From assembly GCA_902792495.1 (NCBI GenBank), contig CADBAC010000044.1:1-7205 (forward strand): DNA of 7,205 nt. Reading direction: 5' to 3'. Every line of letters begins with the position of its first letter. Positions within the stretch are counted from its first letter, which is position 1. The DNA comes from Ruminococcus flavefaciens. GTDB lineage: Bacteria > Bacillota > Clostridia > Oscillospirales > Ruminococcaceae. Shown piece after piece: positions 4,783 to 7,205 of this stretch. A model generated the notes under the pieces. The model saw only the letters and a list, made by a program, of their open reading frames with translations. It had not been told where the DNA came from and did not search any database. The translations under genes were made by a program, and so were the position numbers.

Positions 4783-5925
4783 ATGGCTAAGGATGTCAGC
4801 AAAGCTAAAAGCTACAGAAAAAATAAAATCTTTATAGAGCTTATCCTCAGTATCGCTATCGTTGGCGCCTGCGGATATATCGTAAAGGGCTCCATCGACC
4901 GCTCAAAGATCGTTGAACCCTCCACTTTCGTTGATAATACAGACCTGGAAGAAGCTAAACTCGAAGCTGATAAGGCAGACCCTACAAAGACTGTTTTCGA
5001 GGATGTTCCCGTAAGCAATCAGGAAGTTTTCAAGGGCGACCTTATACTGGTAAATAATGACCATCAGTATTACAGCGGCGGCGAGGACCTTGTAGGTATC
5101 ACCGAGATGAATGAACGTGCCGAAAGAGTAAGCTTCACAGCGTTCAGCTACGACTTCACTATCCTCCGCAAAGTGTATGAGCCAATGGCACAGATGCTGG
5201 ATGACTTCTATAAATTATATGACAACGACACCGTTCAGATCTACGGTTCATTCAGGACCACAGATTTCCAGCAGGAACTCTACGATCAGGACCTTGCCAT
5301 GACAGGCGAAGAAGGCTCAGCAAGAGTCGCAAAGCCGGGCTTCAGCGAGCACGAATCAGGCTACGCTTTCGACCTTACAGAGACCGCTACAGGCGATTAT
5401 CAGGGCACAGGCGATTACGCATGGATCAATGAGAACTGCTACAAGTACGGCTTTATCGAGCGTTACAAGGAAGATAAGACAGAGATTACACAGATCCAGC
5501 CCGAGCCGTGGCATTTCCGCTATGTAGGACTTCCTCACGCTTACTATATCACCAAGAACAACCTCTGCTTGGAGGAGTACATCAGTATGCTCAGCCAGTA
5601 CGTTTACGGCGAACATCACCTTGAATTCACCGACGAGAACGGCAATGGCTACGAGGTATATTACGTTCCTGCTGACATGGGCGCAGATAATACAAATATC
5701 CCTGTTCCCGCAGGCAAGAAGTACGATATCTCAGGCAATAACATAGACGGATTCATCGTTACACTCTATAAAAAGGGCGAGGAGTATATCCGTGAAGGCG
5801 AAGAAACAGAAACTCCTACAGCTCCCGTAGGCTACGCTACAGGCGCAGATGCCGAAGCAGAAACCGAGGAGACCTCAGAAGCAGAAGAAGCTACAGAGGA
5901 AGCTTCCGAAGAAACTGCCGAATAA
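4783..5925 (+). CDS. Membrane-anchored VanY-type D-alanyl-D-alanine carboxypeptidase
   Basis: This is a predicted zinc D,D-carboxypeptidase of the M15B/VanY type, which removes the terminal D-alanine from peptidoglycan stem peptides outside the cell. The 380-residue protein has a short basic N-terminus, one membrane span (about 16-34) and a linker. The catalytic domain (about 80-265) has GSFRTT (155-160) and the zinc motif SEHESGYAFD with His190 and Asp197. The second metal/catalytic motif is EPWHFRYVG with Glu241 and His244. All expected catalytic residues are present. A small extra domain follows (about 275-335), then a Glu/Ala/Thr-rich acidic tail. The start at 4783 has CGGAG 7 nt upstream. 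It stands alone, without van resistance genes nearby, so a housekeeping wall role is more likely than glycopeptide resistance. Confidence 0.9.
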   Translation: MAKDVSKAKSYRKNKIFIELILSIAIVGACGYIVKGSIDRSKIVEPSTFVDNTDLEEAKLEADKADPTKTVFEDVPVSNQEVFKGDLILVNNDHQYYSGGEDLVGITEMNERAERVSFTAFSYDFTILRKVYEPMAQMLDDFYKLYDNDTVQIYGSFRTTDFQQELYDQDLAMTGEEGSARVAKPGFSEHESGYAFDLTETATGDYQGTGDYAWINENCYKYGFIERYKEDKTEITQIQPEPWHFRYVGLPHAYYITKNNLCLEEYISMLSQYVYGEHHLEFTDENGNGYEVYYVPADMGADNTNIPVPAGKKYDISGNNIDGFIVTLYKKGEEYIREGEETETPTAPVGYATGADAEAETEETSEAEEATEEASEETAE

Positions 5926-5934
5926 CAGAATATC

Positions 5935-5964
5935 AATGCAAAAGGGCACACGTAACCGTGGTGC
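5935..5964 (-). terminator. ligA: Possible leftward terminator for ligA, outer left hairpin
   Basis: On the minus strand a stem (GCAC plus ACG paired with CGT plus GTGC, 5946-5964, loop 4, one bulge) is followed by CCTTTTGCATT. It would stop leftward ligA transcripts after they cross the inverted repeat. Confidence 0.45.
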
Positions 5965-5990
5965 TCGTACAGCAGCTTTATGCGTGTCTA

Positions 5991-6027
5991 TTGAGGGAAA
6001 CCCTTTTGAAAAAGGGTTCTCCCTCAA
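5991..6027. repeat. Hairpin in the left arm
   Basis: TTGAGGG (5991-5997) pairs with CCCTCAA (6021-6027), and AACCC plus a T-run (5999-6007) pairs with the A-run and GGGTT (6010-6018), with one bulged C. No T-run follows on the plus strand, so it is not a classic terminator alone. Confidence 0.8.
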
Positions 6028-6053
6028 ACTCCCTTCCTAAAACTTTCAGTTTT

Positions 6054-6134
6054 AAATTTTAGCCTGATATGGCGCACCAAGTAAACTTACAATTTTTTAT
6101 ATTGTATGGTGTGCGCCATATCAGGCTAAAATTT
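6054..6134. repeat. Core of the large inverted repeat: perfect 22-bp arms
   Basis: Positions 6054-6075 are the exact reverse complement of 6113-6134. Partial pairing continues inward (ACC with GGT), and a nested hairpin TACAAT / ATTGTA (6088-6106) has a T-rich loop. Together they form a very stable cruciform or RNA hairpin. Confidence 0.92.
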
Positions 6135-6160
6135 GGACCAAAAGTCTTTGGAAAGGGGTT

Positions 6161-6195
6161 CGGGGAAGAACCTTTCCTCAGAAAGGTTTTCCCCG
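6161..6195. repeat. Hairpin in the right arm, counterpart of 5991-6027
   Basis: CGGGGA (6161-6166) pairs with TCCCCG (6190-6195), and AACCTTT (6169-6175) pairs with AAAGGTT (6182-6188), with one bulged G. It is the mirror counterpart of the left-arm hairpin. Its stem is kept although several base pairs differ. Confidence 0.8.
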
Positions 6196-6222
6196 ATAAA
6201 TACATATAAAGTTGCTATACGA

Positions 6223-6247
6223 GTACCACGGTTAAACGGTGCTTTTT
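6223..6247 (+). terminator. Possible rightward terminator for the carboxypeptidase gene, outer right hairpin
   Basis: GTACC (6223-6227) pairs with GGTGC (6238-6242) with one G-T pair; a further G-C pair closes the loop, and TTTTT (6243-6247) follows. It is the mirror counterpart of the outer left hairpin. Its T-run overlaps the ligA stop codon. Confidence 0.45.
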
Positions 6248-7205
6248 ATCCTTTGGTGAGTTCACGGAATTCTTCTTCGGTGATTATCGGAACGTTCAGC
6301 GATTTGGCGGTTTTATTCTTGGTTGAATTTGACTGTGAATCGTTATTGATAAGATAGCTTGTCTTGGAGGATACTGAGCCTGAGACCTTGCCGCCCATTG
6401 ACTCGATATACGCTTTCAGTTCGTTTCTGTTCTTCCAGATATTTACCGAGCCTGTGATAACGAATGTCTTGCCTGCGATAGGTGAATCCTCGCTCACTGC
6501 TTCGGGTTCGGCGATATCAAGTTCACTGAGAAGTTCATGGTATTCTGCCAGATTATCCTCATTCGCAAAGAACTTAACGTAGTCATTGGCAAGTACGTCT
6601 CCGATACCGTCGATAGCTGTCAGTTCATCCGCTGTCAGCTTTTCGATTGCGTTCACATCGGGATATTCAGCGCATATCAGCCTTGATGCGGCACGGCCGA
6701 TATTCGGGATCCCCACAGCATAGAGAATGCGGCTCATTTCTGTGTGACGGGATGCTTCCACTGCCTCCTGTATTTTCTGATATGAGCGCTCGCCGAAACC
6801 TTCCATAGTGACTATCTTTTCCCTGAATCGGTCAAGGTGATAGAAATCGCTGTACTTTCTGACAAATCCCTCGGAAACAAAAGTCTCGATGGTAGCGGTT
6901 GAAAGTCCCACGATATTCATAGCGTCACGCTGAACGAAATGCTCGAATCGGCCTATATGCTTGGCAGGGCATTCCTTGTTGGTGCAGAAGAGAGTTTCTA
7001 CGTCGTCGTCGGAAGTCTTTATCTCGGTCTTTTCACCGCATATCGGACAGACCTCGGGGATAGCCGCAGATGCCGAGCCTGTTTTATTTTCCAGCACCTG
7101 TGGGATTATCATGTTTGCCTTATATATGGAAAGAGTGTCGCCAATGCCCAGTTTAAGCTGTTTGACTATGCTCACGTTGTGGACCGATGCCCTTGACACT
7201 GTAGT
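6246..7205 (-). CDS. ligA: NAD-dependent DNA ligase LigA, C-terminal part, 5' end beyond window
   Basis: LigA seals nicks in duplex DNA with NAD+ as the adenylate donor, in replication and repair. The 319 visible residues start inside the OB-fold (TTVSRASVHN, then IGDTLSIYKANMIIPQV). They continue through the four-cysteine zinc finger (Cys53, Cys56, Cys74, Cys79), the helix-hairpin-helix region (about 90-215, with RDAMNIVGL, GIPNIGR and IDGIGD) and a C-terminal BRCT domain (about 240-319, GKTFVITGS ... GGKVSGSVSSKTSYLI). The catalytic lysine and adenylation domain lie outside the window. The GTG at 7199-7197 is the valine of the conserved TVSRA motif, not a start. The finger is somewhat long between its second and third cysteines. 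The stop is immediately next to the large inverted repeat. Confidence 0.95.
   Translation of the reverse strand, partial: TTVSRASVHNVSIVKQLKLGIGDTLSIYKANMIIPQVLENKTGSASAAIPEVCPICGEKTEIKTSDDDVETLFCTNKECPAKHIGRFEHFVQRDAMNIVGLSTATIETFVSEGFVRKYSDFYHLDRFREKIVTMEGFGERSYQKIQEAVEASRHTEMSRILYAVGIPNIGRAASRLICAEYPDVNAIEKLTADELTAIDGIGDVLANDYVKFFANEDNLAEYHELLSELDIAEPEAVSEDSPIAGKTFVITGSVNIWKNRNELKAYIESMGGKVSGSVSSKTSYLINNDSQSNSTKNKTAKSLNVPIITEEEFRELTKG

Larger units (their letters stand above)
5940..6247. repeat. 308-bp inverted repeat of two related ~150-bp arms
   Basis: The left arm (5940-6093) and the reverse complement of the right arm (6095-6247) align along their whole length. Shared blocks, in order, are AAAA...GCAC, TAACCGTGGT, CTCGTA, AGCA, CTTTAT, a hairpin with ACC(C)TTT and AAAGG(G)TTCT, a pyrimidine stretch ending in ACTTT, and the inner 22-bp arm. 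Many differences are transitions. It fills the gap between the convergent carboxypeptidase and ligA genes, and its right end touches the ligA stop codon. It encodes no credible protein. It could be a MITE-like element, two head-to-head copies of a dispersed repeat, or an elaborate bidirectional terminator. Confidence 0.82.

Noticed and set aside
4783..5925. Glycopeptide-resistance vanY
   Set aside because: There are no vanH, vanA/B, vanX or vanRS genes in the window; the family is common as a housekeeping wall enzyme in Clostridia.
5936..6357. Small plus-strand frames across the inverted repeat
   Set aside because: They read through hairpin arms or run antisense into ligA, with no ribosome binding site and no protein-like conservation between the two arms.

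Overview
The window looks like a chromosomal segment from a gut-type, low-to-mid GC Clostridia, most likely Ruminococcus or a close Oscillospiraceae relative. The basis is the short archaeal/eukaryotic-type prolyl-tRNA synthetase, the AAGGAG-type ribosome binding sites, the near-consensus sigma-A promoters, a glutamine/tyrosine-rich zinc-ribbon protein with YDQNGMPVYGQP repeats, and GGGCG...CGCCC palindromes between genes. The genus is an inference; no marker RNA gene is present.

Layout, left to right. Positions 1-107 hold a consensus leftward promoter and the leader of a gene that runs off the left edge. Positions 124-267 encode a 47-residue aromatic-rich membrane protein (leftward). Its promoter is back to back with the proS promoter, with the two -35 boxes 2 bp apart. 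proS (410-1849) is complete. The gap 1850-2162 is filled with short GC-rich palindromes and ends in the mscL terminator. mscL (2163-2576) and a 498-residue zinc-ribbon repeat protein (2646-4142) both run leftward and probably share a transcript. That transcript appears to start at a promoter at 4456-4484 and to carry a ~300-nt leader. Positions 4183-4448 of the leader can fold into a multi-branched RNA closed by a long-range stem that begins at the predicted +1. AT-rich DNA (4485-4705) separates this from a rightward membrane-anchored VanY-type D,D-carboxypeptidase gene (4783-5925). Almost the whole gap between it and the convergent 3' part of ligA (6246-7205) is a ~308-bp inverted repeat made of two related ~150-bp arms.

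Functionally the genes are translation (ProS), osmotic safety (MscL), cell-wall trimming (VanY-type), DNA replication/repair (LigA) and two proteins of unknown role. There is no defence island, phage or transposase gene. The unusual content is non-coding: the structured leader RNA at 4183-4448, the paired-arm inverted repeat at 5940-6247, and the palindrome cluster at 1872-2088. I could not match any of them to a named RNA or element family from memory. All folds were drawn by eye, without energy calculation.
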